Shown: piece after piece, positions 47,833 to 57,362 of the stretch
How positions within the stretch are numbered: position 1 is the stretch's first letter
Layout of the letters: every line of letters starts with the position of its first letter
Origin: Ancylobacter amanitiformis
Lineage (GTDB): Bacteria > Pseudomonadota > Alphaproteobacteria > Rhizobiales > Xanthobacteraceae
Direction of reading: 5' to 3'
DNA length: 64,000 nt
NCBI RefSeq assembly: GCF_030814815.1
Contig: NZ_JAUSVR010000014.1
Location: forward strand, 31,232 to 95,231
Program-made: the position numbers and the translations under genes
Notes under the pieces: model-generated
Seen by the model: the letters and a program-made list of their open reading frames with translations, nothing else
What the model was told of the DNA's origin: nothing
The model's database searches: none

Positions 47833-49496
47833 GCCGCCTCCCCCGCCGACAATTCCTCGGGAAAGGGCGCGCCGCGAAACATCGAGATACGCAGCCAGCG
47901 GTCGGAACGCGGATCGAACTGATCCGCACCGAAAAAGGCCAGCTTGCAGCGCAGCAAGTCGATGGGCCGCAGCGCCGCCGAGAGCAGGTTGTCGCGCACC
48001 TCGCCATAGAGATGGTCGCGCGACAGCAGCAGCACCCGCTGGACGACATGGCGCCAGTCCGGCCGCTCCAGCACGATCTCGGCCACGGTGCGCTCGGGGG
48101 GCAGCGTGGCGAGATGGGCGCGCAGCCGCATCACGTCGCGAGCGATGGCAAGCGGCTGCTCGCGATCGGCGCCCGGCTCCTCGCGGCGCTCGCCGAGGCG
48201 CGGCTCCAGCTTGTCCGCCGAGACATACCAGAAGCGCGCATCGCTGGCGGGATCGGCGAAGTCGATCGCTGCCGCCCAGCCATAGGCGTCGTCGATGCGG
48301 GCCAGCAGGGCATGTGCGGGCAGCGTGCCGTCCATGCGCCAGAGCGCGTCCTCGTCCACCGCCATCGTATCCGCGAGATCGTCCACCAGCGCGCCGAACG
48401 GCTCGATCAGCAGCGCCGCCGCATATTCGCGGGCCTCAAGCCCGAGCGCCACGCGCGCGAAGCGATAGAGCCGGTCGCAGGGATGATCGACGCCCGGGTC
48501 GAGGCTCACAGCTGCCATGTGCAGGCGGTCGAGATCCGCCCGCAACCCGGCGATGCGCGCGCTCTGCACGGCATCGATGGTGGTCCAGCGGCCGGCAACT
48601 TCCCGCGCGCGGTCGATCGCGGCGAGGAGGTGGCCATGCTGCCCGGGCGTGATGTCGGGCAAGGCGCGCACCCGCGCCAGCGCCGTTTCGCGGGCATGGA
48701 TCCAGGCATGCAGCAGCGTGGGATGGCGCACGAGAAACGGCGCCATGCCGAGGCCGGTCGAATTGCCCACGCCGATGCGCCGACGCAAATCCGGCTCCAG
48801 CGGCACCGCCCGGTCGCCGCCGAGGGCGCGGGCGCAGTGCTCGGCCAGGTCGAGGGTGAAGGAGCGGATCAGCCAGACGGTGAGCATCTCGGCCTGAAAG
48901 GGTCCGCCCAGTTCGGGCCGGTCGCGCAGCACATCGCGATCGGCAATGCCGAACTTGCCATTGCCATAGACGGCGGTGGTGCGCATGAGATAGCCGACCG
49001 CGTCGATCGCGGCCCGGCCCGGCGCCACGCCGCTGGCCAGTGTCGCCACCAGACTGTCGAACAGCCGCACGCTCTTGTTGGCGCGCGAGAGCGTGAGTTC
49101 ACGCGCCGTGAACCGCCCCGCCTCCTGGCGCGGCACATTGGCCTCCAGCCGGTCGAGTTCGTCGCGGTCCGGCACGCCGTCATAGAGCGCGTAGGACGTG
49201 TCCCATGCCTCGGCGATCACCCGGTCGGTGCGGCGCTCCTCGGGCAGGTAGTGGGAGAACGCGACGAGGCAGTAGCTCCGCGCGCCGGTATCCACCTGAT
49301 AGAGGGCACGGCCATAGCCCTCGGCGTCGATCTCCCAGAGCGGACGGGTGAAGCGCCAGCCCTCGCGCGCCGCCCGCCGCATCAGCGTGCGCAGGAAGCT
49401 CAGCCGCGTGGGATGCGAGGCGCCCAGGCACTCCAGCCGCATCACTTCGTCGGGCGCCCGCAACGCCAGCGCGGGCTCGGGAATGGGGCGGTTCAC
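47829..49496 (-). CDS. Conserved 555-residue protein of unknown function
   Basis: I do not recognise the family. The protein is soluble-looking, rich in Arg and Asp/Glu, without signal peptide or membrane span. Notable stretches are LECLGASHPTRLSFLRTLMR, WRFTRPLWEIDAEGYGRALY, ARSYCLVAFSHYLPEERRTD, RTTAVYGNGKFGIADRDVL, GVGNSTGLGMAPFLVRHPTL and LLSRDHLYGEVRDNLLSAAL. The GVGNSTGLGMAPFLV segment is glycine-rich and could bind a ligand, but it is not a standard P-loop or Rossmann motif. Overlaps of four bases on both sides couple it to Ldh_2 and DUF3726. This is the least explained large gene in the window. Confidence 0.7.
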   Translation of the reverse strand: MNRPIPEPALALRAPDEVMRLECLGASHPTRLSFLRTLMRRAAREGWRFTRPLWEIDAEGYGRALYQVDTGARSYCLVAFSHYLPEERRTDRVIAEAWDTSYALYDGVPDRDELDRLEANVPRQEAGRFTARELTLSRANKSVRLFDSLVATLASGVAPGRAAIDAVGYLMRTTAVYGNGKFGIADRDVLRDRPELGGPFQAEMLTVWLIRSFTLDLAEHCARALGGDRAVPLEPDLRRRIGVGNSTGLGMAPFLVRHPTLLHAWIHARETALARVRALPDITPGQHGHLLAAIDRAREVAGRWTTIDAVQSARIAGLRADLDRLHMAAVSLDPGVDHPCDRLYRFARVALGLEAREYAAALLIEPFGALVDDLADTMAVDEDALWRMDGTLPAHALLARIDDAYGWAAAIDFADPASDARFWYVSADKLEPRLGERREEPGADREQPLAIARDVMRLRAHLATLPPERTVAEIVLERPDWRHVVQRVLLLSRDHLYGEVRDNLLSAALRPIDLLRCKLAFFGADQFDPRSDRWLRISMFRGAPFPEELSAGEAA

Positions 49497-50530
49497 GACG
49501 CGGCCTCTCCCCCGTCCCGTGGCGTCAGCAGCGCGGTGCAGCGCGCCAGCGTCGCGGCGTTCACGGCGACGCCGGCCTCCTCGCTCCGCCGCCGCGCGGC
49601 GGATTTGCGCGCACCGGGGCGCCGGGCACCCTGTTCGTCCATCGCTGCGAGCACCATGGCAAGGCGCGCGGCGAAGGCATCGTCCGAGGTCGCCACGGGG
49701 TCGATGGCGAGGAAGAACTGGCCGGTGCGCGGCGGCCCGCCGGCCGGGCCGGAGAAGGGGCTGGCCGCGATGCCCGGCGTCGCGCCGGTGAGGCAGGCCG
49801 CCATCACCTCCACCAGCAGCGCCGCGCCGACGCCCTTGTAGCCCCCGCTCGGCGCCATGCTGCCCGCCAACGCGGCCGCGGCATCCGTGGTCGGCCGGCC
49901 CTCCTTATCCAGCGCCCAGCCCTCGGGAATCGGCTCGCCCGCCCGGGCGCGCTTCATCACCTCGCTCTTGGCCACCACGCTGGCGCTCTGGTCGATGACG
50001 AAGGCCGCGCCGCCCGCCCCGTCCGGCACCGCGAGCGACCAGGGATTGGTGCCGAGCACCGGCCGCGTTCCGCCCACCGGGGCGATGGAAGCCGGCGCGT
50101 TGGTGAAGCCGAGGCCGACCAGCCCGGCGCGGGCGATCTCTTCGGTATGATAGCCGAGCACGCCACAATTATAGGATTGGTGCACCGCCATGGCGGCCAG
50201 CCCGCGCCGGCGCGCCAGAGCGACCAGCGCCGGCAGCCCGAGCGCGATGGCGGGGTGGGCAAAGCCGCAATCGGCGTCGACGCAGATGACGGCATCGGCC
50301 GCCTCTTCCAGCTTGGGAACGGCATCGGCCCGCACCTTGCCGCAGGCGAGATGCTCGCAATAGACCGGCAGGTACATCAGCCCATGCGAGGCGACCCCGT
50401 CGCACTCGGCGGCGGCAATGGCGGCGGCCAGCGGGCCCGCCTGGGCAGTGCTGGCGCCATGATCGAGCAGCGCGCCGAGCGCGAGGTCGACGATTTCCTG
50501 CCGGGTCATGCGAAGGCTGGCATCGGTCAT
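49493..50530 (-). CDS. Ldh_2-family (malate/lactate dehydrogenase-like) oxidoreductase
   Basis: 345 residues of the YlbC/DpkA/ComC-type fold, unrelated to classical malate dehydrogenase. Marks: ECDGVASHGLMYLPVYCEHL with the catalytic His, VDADCGFAHPAIALGL, VHQSYNCGVLGYHTEEIAR, PVLGTNPWSLAVPDG and APSGGYKGVGAALLVEVM. Members reduce 2-oxo acids or cyclic imino acids (piperideine- or pyrroline-2-carboxylate) with NAD(P)H. The substrate here is unknown. In the middle of the coupled operon, so it probably acts on a product of the aldehyde dehydrogenase or dipeptidase homologue, or vice versa. Confidence 0.85.
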   Translation of the reverse strand: MTDASLRMTRQEIVDLALGALLDHGASTAQAGPLAAAIAAAECDGVASHGLMYLPVYCEHLACGKVRADAVPKLEEAADAVICVDADCGFAHPAIALGLPALVALARRRGLAAMAVHQSYNCGVLGYHTEEIARAGLVGLGFTNAPASIAPVGGTRPVLGTNPWSLAVPDGAGGAAFVIDQSASVVAKSEVMKRARAGEPIPEGWALDKEGRPTTDAAAALAGSMAPSGGYKGVGAALLVEVMAACLTGATPGIAASPFSGPAGGPPRTGQFFLAIDPVATSDDAFAARLAMVLAAMDEQGARRPGARKSAARRRSEEAGVAVNAATLARCTALLTPRDGGEAAS

Positions 50531-51549
50531 CGCGCGGCCACGCTCCGGCTGGGAACAATGGGCGTTGCGGCGGCACCAAAGCTCGCGCGCATGAAGGCGA
50601 GCCAGTTGAGGCCGAGCAGCCGATCGGCCTCGTCCGCGCTGAATCCTCCCGCGAGGAGACCCGCGCGCAGGGTGGCGAAATCCCTGTTGTCGCGGAAGAA
50701 GGCCGGCTGCGCGGGAAAAGCCGCCTTGCCCAGACCCATCGCGTCGGGATCACCGAAGGTCCAGCGGCCGACGCGCATCCAGCGCACCACCTCGTCCGGC
50801 TGATCCTGGCACAGGTCCGAGCCGATGCCGATATGCTCGACGCCGATCCGGTCGGCGAGGCGCCGGGCCATGTCGACGAAGCTCGCCAGCGTGCAGGCGG
50901 AGCCGTCCTTGAGGTGGGCGGGATAAAGCGACAGGCCGACCATGCCGCCGCTCTCGGCCAACGCGTCGAGCACGCGCTCGGACTTGTTGCGCGCGGTGTC
51001 GCGCCACCAGCGCGGATTGGCATGGGTGACGGCGATGGGCCGCTGCGAGGCGGCGATCGCCTCCAGCGTGGAACGCTCGCTGGAATGCGACATGTCCACC
51101 ACCATGCCGAGCCGGTTCATCTCGCGCACCACCTCGCGCCCCATGAGCGTGAGGCCGGTATCCTCCGCCTCGCGCCAGCCGGTGCACAGCAACGACTGGT
51201 TGTTGTAGCTGAGCTGCAGGAAGCGCAGGCCAAGCGCATAGAGCGCCTCGACCAGCCGCAGGTCGCTCTCGATCACGGACGGGTTCTGCGAGCCGAAGAA
51301 CACGGCGGTGCGCCCCTCAAGGCTCGCGCGCTCGATGTCGGCGGCATCGCGCCCGGGCAGGATGAGGTCGGCATGGTCCGCGAAACGGCGGTTCCACGCG
51401 AGGATATGCTCGACGCAGTCGCGAAAATTCTCATGATAGGCGACGGTGGCGTGGATGGCGCTGACGCCGCCCTCGCGCATCTGCTGGAACAGCGCGGGCG
51501 ACCAGCGCCCATATTGCAGGCCGTCGACGAGGATGGCGCGCGCGCTCAC
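50527..51549 (-). CDS. M19 membrane-dipeptidase homologue with altered metal site
   Basis: 340 residues. The fold signs of peptidase family M19 are clear in the second half: MVVDMSHSSERSTLEAI and AVTHANPRWW supply the two late histidine ligands, and GIGSDLCQD the substrate-side Asp. The N-terminal His-x-Asp ligand pair expected after the first strand is replaced (VDGLQYGRWSP, residues 8-18), and the bridging Glu region reads VFFGSQNPSVIES. No signal peptide, so cytoplasmic. It may bind one metal or none and act as a hydrolase of another amide or lactam rather than a dipeptidase. Confidence 0.82.
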   Translation of the reverse strand: MSARAILVDGLQYGRWSPALFQQMREGGVSAIHATVAYHENFRDCVEHILAWNRRFADHADLILPGRDAADIERASLEGRTAVFFGSQNPSVIESDLRLVEALYALGLRFLQLSYNNQSLLCTGWREAEDTGLTLMGREVVREMNRLGMVVDMSHSSERSTLEAIAASQRPIAVTHANPRWWRDTARNKSERVLDALAESGGMVGLSLYPAHLKDGSACTLASFVDMARRLADRIGVEHIGIGSDLCQDQPDEVVRWMRVGRWTFGDPDAMGLGKAAFPAQPAFFRDNRDFATLRAGLLAGGFSADEADRLLGLNWLAFMRASFGAAATPIVPSRSVAAR

Positions 51550-53000
51550 GGGTCCAGCTCCCCGCCCGCGAAGACATAGGACGTCTTGCTCTGGGTGTAG
51601 AATTCCACCGCGTGCCGGCCCTGTTCGCGCGGCCCGTAGCTCGACGCCTTCATGCCGCCGAACGGCACGTGATAATCGGTGCCGGCGGTCGGCAGGTTGA
51701 CCATGACGCAGCCGCTTTTCGAATGGCGGCGGAAATGGTTCGCCCGCGCCAGCGAGCGGGTGACGATGCCGGCGGTGAGGCCGAATTCGCTGTCATTGGC
51801 GAGCGCCAGCGCCTCCTCATAGCTGCCCGCCGCGATGACGCAGGTAATGGGCGCGAACATTTCCTCGCGATTGATCGCCATGTCGTTGCGCGTGCCGATG
51901 AAGACGGTGGGCGCCATGTAGAACCCCTCGGTGGGGCGCTCCAGCCGCTCGCCACCGGCCACGCATTCCGCGCCCTCCCGCGTGCCGCGCGCGACATAGT
52001 CGAGATTGGCGGCGAGCTGGCCGGCGCTGACCACCGGCCCCATGGCGATGCCCGGCTCCAGCGCATGGCCGACGCGCCATTCCGGCAGGCGGGCCAGCAG
52101 CTTCTCGACGAAGGCGTCGTGCACCTTGCGGTGGACGATCAGCCGCGAGGCGGCGGTGCATTTCTGTCCGCTGCCGCCAAAGGCCGAATTCAGCGCCAGC
52201 GTGACGGCGAGGTCGAGATCGGCATCGTCCATCACGAGAAGCGGGTTCTTCGAGCCCATTTCCAGCTGGACGCGGGCGAGATGGCCGGCGGCGCGCACCG
52301 CGACCGAGCGGCCGACCTCCAGCGAGCCGGTGAAGCTGATGGCCCGGACGCCCGCATGCGCCGCCAGATGACCACCGATGCGCCCGCCCGGGCCCATGAC
52401 GAGGTTGAAGGCGCCGGCCGGCAGCGACTGGCGGGAGATGATCTCGGCGAGCGCAAACGCGCTGGCGGGGGTGAGGTTGGCCGGCTTCCACACGACCGTG
52501 TTGCCGAAGGCGAGTGCCGGGGCGATCTTCCATGCTGCGGTCGCCATCGGGAAGTTCCACGGCGAGACGATCGCCACCACGCCCACCGGCTCGCGGCGCA
52601 CGTCGATCTCGATGCCCGGGCGCACGGAATCGGCGCTCTCGCCCAGCTGGCGCAGCACTTCGGCGGCGAAATAGGTGAAGAACTGGCCCGAGCGGCGCAC
52701 CTCGCCGATGCCCTCATTGAGCGGCTTGCCCTCCTCGCGCGACAGCAGGCGGCCAAGCTCCTCGGCGCGGGCGATCAGTTCCTGGCCGATGGCGTCGAGC
52801 GCGCCGAGCCGGGCCTCCAGCGGCGTCGCCGCCCAGCGCGGCCCCGCCTGCCCGGCCGCCTCCACCGCGTCATCGACATCGGCGCGCGAGGCCTGCGCAT
52901 AGAGGCCGACCAGATCGGACGTGTCGGACGGGCTGCGGTTCTCGATGGCCTCGCCCGACCCGTGCCAGGCGCCGCCGATGTAATTGGCCTTGATATCCAT
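51546..53000 (-). CDS. Aldehyde dehydrogenase family protein
   Basis: 484 residues from ATG 53000, which has AGGGAAGG seven bases upstream; longer starts are less likely. NAD(P)-dependent fold with VSPWNFPMATAAWKIAPALA, catalytic Glu in QLEMGSKNPLLVMDDADLD and catalytic Cys in GSGQKCTAASRL, then EEMFAPITCV. Closest in feel to 2-oxoglutarate-semialdehyde or other short carboxylic semialdehyde dehydrogenases. First gene of a five-gene unit and divergent from a LysR regulator, with an inverted repeat between them. Confidence 0.88.
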   Translation of the reverse strand: MDIKANYIGGAWHGSGEAIENRSPSDTSDLVGLYAQASRADVDDAVEAAGQAGPRWAATPLEARLGALDAIGQELIARAEELGRLLSREEGKPLNEGIGEVRRSGQFFTYFAAEVLRQLGESADSVRPGIEIDVRREPVGVVAIVSPWNFPMATAAWKIAPALAFGNTVVWKPANLTPASAFALAEIISRQSLPAGAFNLVMGPGGRIGGHLAAHAGVRAISFTGSLEVGRSVAVRAAGHLARVQLEMGSKNPLLVMDDADLDLAVTLALNSAFGGSGQKCTAASRLIVHRKVHDAFVEKLLARLPEWRVGHALEPGIAMGPVVSAGQLAANLDYVARGTREGAECVAGGERLERPTEGFYMAPTVFIGTRNDMAINREEMFAPITCVIAAGSYEEALALANDSEFGLTAGIVTRSLARANHFRRHSKSGCVMVNLPTAGTDYHVPFGGMKASSYGPREQGRHAVEFYTQSKTSYVFAGGELDP

Positions 53001-53041
53001 GAAAACCTTCCCTGGTGACGCCATTTCGGGCCCGGGAAGGG

Positions 53042-53088
53042 GTTCGGTCAATCAGAAACCGTCGTATGTTTGTTAGACTAAACCGAAC
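53042..53088. promoter_or_regulatory. Inverted repeat between divergent LysR gene and aldehyde dehydrogenase operon
   Basis: GTTCGGT (53042-53048) and ACCGAAC (53082-53088) are perfect arms of a 47-base dyad in an AT-richer patch of the 102-base divergent gap. Position and spacing suit a LysR tetramer site with the activating and recognition half-sites. Confidence 0.45.
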
Positions 53089-53102
53089 ATGGAGTGCCGC
53101 CT

Positions 53103-53969
53103 ATGTATTCCTTCCTCGCGCTGAAGGTGTTTGTCGCGGTGGTCGAGGCACGCGGCATAAAAGGCGCGGCGGACCGGTTGGGGCGCACCGTCTCCACCAT
53201 CTCGACGACGCTCAAGCAGCTGGAGGAGGCGGTGGGCGCGCCGCTCTTCGAGGGCGACCGCAAGAACCGGCTCACCCCGCTCGGCCGGCTGGTGCATGAG
53301 GAGGCGCGCGACCTCCTGGAGCATTACGAGCGCAGCTGCGCGGCGATCCGCGCCTACAGCGCCAATGAGGTCGGCCATGTTCACGTGGCCTGCGTGCCCT
53401 CGGTGGCGGTGGCGCTGCTGCCGGAAGTGATCCGCCACCTGCGCCGCGCGCCGCGCCCGATCGAGATCGAGGTGCGCGACATGGACAGCGTGTCGGTGAC
53501 GGAGGCGGTGGTCGCGGGCGTGGTCGATGTGGGCGTCGCCAACGGCGCCAGCCAGATGGCCGGCGGGCAGTTCACGCCGCTGTTCAGCGACCCGCTCGAC
53601 CTCGTCTGCCGTGCCGAGGATCCGCTTGCCGCCCTCGACCGGCCGATTTCCTGGGACGACCTCGCCGGCCGGGTATTTCTCGCCCATCGCGGCTATGGGG
53701 CAATCCGCGACAAGCGTTTCCGTGCCATTGCCGGGCAGGCGCAGGTGACGGTGCGCAACGTGCTGTCGCTGCTGGCGCTGGTGAAGGCGGATGTCGGCGT
53801 CACGCTGCTGCCGCGCCTGTGCGGTCAGCCGAACGACCAGGCGCTGCGCTTCCTGCCGGTGAACGATCTGCAGGCACGGCGGGTGGTCGGGCTGGTGGAA
53901 CGCGGCGCCCGCATGCCCTCCCCGGCCGCGACGCTGTTCGCTCACGCCCTGCGCAGCGTCTCGTCCTGA
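53103..53969 (+). CDS. LysR-family transcriptional regulator
   Basis: 288 residues from ATG 53103 with GGAG at 53091-53094; a GTG three codons earlier is the alternative. N-terminal helix-turn-helix (MYSFLALKVFVAVVEARGIK, AADRLGRTVSTISTTLKQLE) and a periplasmic-binding-type effector domain (VHVACVPSVAVALLPEVIRH, GVVDVGVANGASQMAGGQFT, DPLDLVCRAEDPL). Divergent from the five-gene aldehyde dehydrogenase operon, its probable target, and convergent with tctA, which it might also influence. Confidence 0.9.
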   Translation: MYSFLALKVFVAVVEARGIKGAADRLGRTVSTISTTLKQLEEAVGAPLFEGDRKNRLTPLGRLVHEEARDLLEHYERSCAAIRAYSANEVGHVHVACVPSVAVALLPEVIRHLRRAPRPIEIEVRDMDSVSVTEAVVAGVVDVGVANGASQMAGGQFTPLFSDPLDLVCRAEDPLAALDRPISWDDLAGRVFLAHRGYGAIRDKRFRAIAGQAQVTVRNVLSLLALVKADVGVTLLPRLCGQPNDQALRFLPVNDLQARRVVGLVERGARMPSPAATLFAHALRSVSS

Positions 53970-54018
53970 CGCCAGCCTGCCGAGGCTGCCGCCAATGTGC
54001 AGGCAACGCGGGACGCGG

Positions 54019-55539
54019 CTATTTGGCCGCCGCCTCCTGTTCGATCCGCCGCTCGGCCCGCCGCAGACGCCGGAGCAGCAGCGGCAGCACCAGCACCAGC
54101 GCGGCAATGGCGAGCAGCGTCGCGGAGATCGGGGTCGAGACCAGCACGCTCCAGTCATTCTGGCTCACCGCCAGCGCCCGGCGCAGCTGGATTTCCGCCT
54201 GCGGCCCCAGAATGAGGCCGATCAGCGCCGGAGCGATCGGGAAGTCGTAGACCCGCGCCATGTAGCCGATCAGGCCCAGCCCGACCATCAGCGCGATATC
54301 CATCCACGAGGTCGACAGCCCCCACACGCCGACCAGCGCGAACACCACGATGCCGGCATAGATATAGGGCCGCGGGATGAGCAGCAGGCGGACCCAGATG
54401 CCGACCAGCGGCAGGTTGAGCACCAGAAGGATGACATTGCCGATATAAAGCGAGGCGATGAGGCCCCAGAGCAGGCCGGGATTGGTGGCGAATAGCAGCG
54501 GCCCCGGCTGCAGGCCGTAATTCTGGAAAGCCGCCAGCAGCACCGCTGCCGTCGCGGTCGAGGGCAGGCCGAGCGTGAGCAGCGGCACCAATATGCCCGC
54601 CGCCGCGGCATTATTCGCCGCTTCCGGCCCGGCGACGCCTTCGATCGCGCCCTCGCCAAACTGTTCCGGGTGCGGGCTCAGCCGGCGCTCCAGCGTATAG
54701 GACAGGAATGTCGGTATTTCGGTGCCGCCGGCCGGCAGCGAGCCGATGGGGAAGCCGATGAGCGTGCCGCGCAGCCACGGCTTCCACGAGCGCTTCCAGT
54801 CCTCGCGGGTCATCCACACGCCGCCCGAGAGCGGGTTGAGCACGGCATGAACCTGCGCATTCCGGCTGGCGACATAGAGCGTCTCGCCCACGGCGAACAG
54901 GGCCACGAGGACGACGGTGAAGGAGATGCCGTCGAGCAGTTCCAGCGTGCCGAACACCATGCGACTCTGCCCGGTCTGGGTGTCGATGCCGATCGTGCCG
55001 AGCGCGAGGCCGAAAAACAGTGCGGTGAAGCCGCGCACGCGCGAGGTTCCCATCACCACCGCGACCGAGGTGAAGGAAAGGATCATCAGCGCGAAATAGT
55101 CTTCCGGCCCGAAGATGAAGGCGAGCTCGGCGATGGCGGGGGCGAGGAAGGTCAGCGCGAGGGTACCGAAGGTGCCGGCGACGAAGGAGCCGATGGCGGC
55201 GGTGGCCAGCGCTGCCGCGCCGCGCCCGGTGCGGGCCATGCGGTTGCCCTCCAGCGCCGTCATCACCGATCCGCTCTCGCCCGGCGTGTTCAGCAGGATC
55301 GAGGTGGTCGAGCCGCCATAGAGCGCGCCATAGAGGATGCCGGCGAACATGATAAAGGCCGATTCCGGCGCCACCTGCGCGGTGACGGGCATGAGCAGCG
55401 CGATGGTCAGCGCCGGCCCGATGCCGGGCAGCACGCCGACCGCCGTGCCGAGCGCGCAGCCGACCAGCGCCCAGAACAGGTTGATCGGCTGCAGCGCGAT
55501 GGCGAAGCCGGCGATGAGTTGGGTCAGCGTGTCCATCAT
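54019..55539 (-). CDS. tctA: Tripartite tricarboxylate transporter, large membrane subunit
   Basis: 506 residues, about a dozen membrane spans. TctA motifs: [40 protein letters not shown] with NTPGES, and [20 protein letters not shown]. Follows tctB by four bases. The C-terminus ends in a basic cytoplasmic tail ([17 protein letters not shown]). Sodium- or proton-coupled uptake of a tricarboxylate such as citrate or 2-methylcitrate is expected from family and context. Confidence 0.93.
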   Translation of the reverse strand: MMDTLTQLIAGFAIALQPINLFWALVGCALGTAVGVLPGIGPALTIALLMPVTAQVAPESAFIMFAGILYGALYGGSTTSILLNTPGESGSVMTALEGNRMARTGRGAAALATAAIGSFVAGTFGTLALTFLAPAIAELAFIFGPEDYFALMILSFTSVAVVMGTSRVRGFTALFFGLALGTIGIDTQTGQSRMVFGTLELLDGISFTVVLVALFAVGETLYVASRNAQVHAVLNPLSGGVWMTREDWKRSWKPWLRGTLIGFPIGSLPAGGTEIPTFLSYTLERRLSPHPEQFGEGAIEGVAGPEAANNAAAAGILVPLLTLGLPSTATAAVLLAAFQNYGLQPGPLLFATNPGLLWGLIASLYIGNVILLVLNLPLVGIWVRLLLIPRPYIYAGIVVFALVGVWGLSTSWMDIALMVGLGLIGYMARVYDFPIAPALIGLILGPQAEIQLRRALAVSQNDWSVLVSTPISATLLAIAALVLVLPLLLRRLRRAERRIEQEAAAK

Positions 55540-55543
55540 GATG

Positions 55544-56047
55544 TCACCGGATCAGCGGCAGGAACGGGCCGAGGTCGATGCCGAGCTTGGAGAACATGAA
55601 CCACGCCCCCACGCCGAGGGCGGCACCCACCGCGAGATCGAACAGGGTGCGATGCGAGCCGAAAGCGTGCGTCACCAGCGTGAAGCCGATCGCCGCCGTC
55701 AGCGGGAAGCCGAGCCAGCGGATGGTTGCCAGCGGCAGCGCGACGCCGGCCAGCGAGAACAGGAACGCGCGGCGCGAGGGCGGCGCGTCGGCATCGGCGT
55801 TTTCCTCTTCCTGCGGGCGGAACGTGACGCCCTGCCGGATCTGCACGAGAAGAAGGACACCGAGCACGACGAGACCGGCGCCAACGGCCGCGACCATGAC
55901 CTCCGGCCCCATGCCGACAAAGGCCGTGGTCGACTGGATGCTGGTGGCGCCATAGATCCACACGAGGCCCATGGCCAGCACGGCAAGGCCGATCCACCAT
56001 GGCCGGGGGGGAGCCGCGCCGACGCGAGCTTCGTCAATGGGGGGCAT
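55544..56047 (-). CDS. tctB: Tripartite tricarboxylate transporter, small membrane subunit
   Basis: 167 residues from ATG 56047 ([10 protein letters not shown]); the frame runs on to 56269 through palindromic repeats and is not credible there. Four membrane segments: [57 protein letters not shown] and [19 protein letters not shown], ending in GPFLPLIR. The order tctC-tctB-tctA is standard. Confidence 0.88.
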   Translation of the reverse strand: MPPIDEARVGAAPPRPWWIGLAVLAMGLVWIYGATSIQSTTAFVGMGPEVMVAAVGAGLVVLGVLLLVQIRQGVTFRPQEEENADADAPPSRRAFLFSLAGVALPLATIRWLGFPLTAAIGFTLVTHAFGSHRTLFDLAVGAALGVGAWFMFSKLGIDLGPFLPLIR

Positions 56048-56087
56048 GCGCTGGCTCCATGGCCTGACGTGGCTGGCTGGTAATCGC

Positions 56088-56254
56088 CTCTCCCCGCCCG
56101 AACTCGGCTGCTGCCGAGTTCGGTTCTGGCGAGGCCGAAGCCGGATGGATCCGACTTTGGCGGAGAGGTGGCCCGCGAAGCGGGTCGGCGAGGGACGACA
56201 CGGTTTGGATCGTTGAAGCCCCCTCACCCCGACCCTCTCTCCGTCGGGGAGAGG
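56088..56254. repeat. Palindromic repeats between tctC and tctB
   Basis: An 11-bp perfect stem CCGAACTCGGC/GCCGAGTTCGG (56098-56108 and 56113-56123) is followed by the CCGACCCTCTCTCCGTCGGG/GAGAGGG palindrome near 56219-56254, the same family as at 721 and 10082. Probably mRNA structures that favour tctC over the membrane genes. Confidence 0.6.
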
Positions 56255-56273
56255 GAGGACCGCGGGCATCCCG

Positions 56274-57275
56274 TCACTGGACGATGCCGACTTCCCGGAG
56301 CGCCTGCGCCCAGTTGGTCTCTTCGCTCTTCAGGAAGGCGAGGAATTCGGGACCCGAGAGATAGGCGTCCTCCCAGCCCTGGTTCTTCAGGGTCGCCTTC
56401 CAGGCGTCGCTGGTGTGCAGCTTGGCGAAGCGGTCGAGCCAGGCCTTCTTGCCGGCCTCGCTCATGCCCGGTGCGCCGACAAAGCCGCGCCAGTTGCCGA
56501 TTTCGACCGGGATGCCGGCCTCCTTCAGCGTCGGCACATCCAGCCCTTCGAGCCGCGTGGGGCCCGACACGGCGATGATGCGGATGCGGCCGGACTGGGC
56601 GAACTGGCGGAACTCCGAGGCGCCGGAGATCGCCGCCTTGATCTTGCCGCCGCCGAGCGCGGCGAGAATTTCACCGCCGGAGAAGGCGACGAAGTTGATC
56701 TTGTTCACCGGCGCGCCGGCATGCTTGGCGAGCATGGCCAGCATCACATGGTCGGCGCCGCCCGCCGAGCCGCCGCCCACCGACAGCGCGCCGGGATCGG
56801 CCTTCAGCGCCGCGATGAAGTCCTGCGGCGTCTTGATCGGCGAATCGGCCGGCACGGCGATGGCGTTGTACTCGTTGGTCAGCCGCACCAGCGGCGTGGT
56901 GTCGTTGAGCGAGACCGGCGTCTTGTTGGTGATGATGCCCGCCACCATGATGACGCCCGTCACCAGAAGGGCATTGTCGTCGCCCTTGGCGGTGCGCACG
57001 AATTCGGCAAGGCCGATCGTGCCTGCCGCGCCGCCCTTGTTGGTGAAGTTCACCCCATCGGTGAAGATCTTCGCCTGGTTCATCGCCGCCATGGTCTGGC
57101 GGCCGGCGCCGTCCCAGCCGCCGCCGGGATTGGCGGGAATCAGCACCTTGGCCGGATCGGCGAGGGCGAGACCGCCGGACAGGGCGAGCGCGAGGCCGCC
57201 CGCCAGTCCCAGTGTCGCGCGGAGCAGGTGCCGTCTCAGCCGCGGGGTCGCGTCGGTCATTTTGGCGTTGGGCAT
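56274..57275 (-). CDS. tctC: Tripartite tricarboxylate transporter, periplasmic binding protein
   Basis: 333 residues. A basic N-terminus and signal peptide (RRHLLRATLGLAGGLALALS) precede DPAKVLIPANPGGGWDGAGR, the ligand-loop motif of true TctC. GGSAGGADHVMLAMLAKHAG and FSGGEILAALGGGKI are also typical. Unlike the Bug-type orphan at 3732, it has its TctBA partners next to it. It follows prpB by 142 bases on the same strand, so it may be co-transcribed with prpDB. Confidence 0.92.
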   Translation of the reverse strand: MPNAKMTDATPRLRRHLLRATLGLAGGLALALSGGLALADPAKVLIPANPGGGWDGAGRQTMAAMNQAKIFTDGVNFTNKGGAAGTIGLAEFVRTAKGDDNALLVTGVIMVAGIITNKTPVSLNDTTPLVRLTNEYNAIAVPADSPIKTPQDFIAALKADPGALSVGGGSAGGADHVMLAMLAKHAGAPVNKINFVAFSGGEILAALGGGKIKAAISGASEFRQFAQSGRIRIIAVSGPTRLEGLDVPTLKEAGIPVEIGNWRGFVGAPGMSEAGKKAWLDRFAKLHTSDAWKATLKNQGWEDAYLSGPEFLAFLKSEETNWAQALREVGIVQ

Positions 57276-57362
57276 GTCGTTTCCTCATTCGGTTTCGCCG
57301 TGTCTTGCCCGGAGGATCCGGGCTGCCGGCTTTCAGGTCTCGCGCGGCGATGCCGCCGTGGT

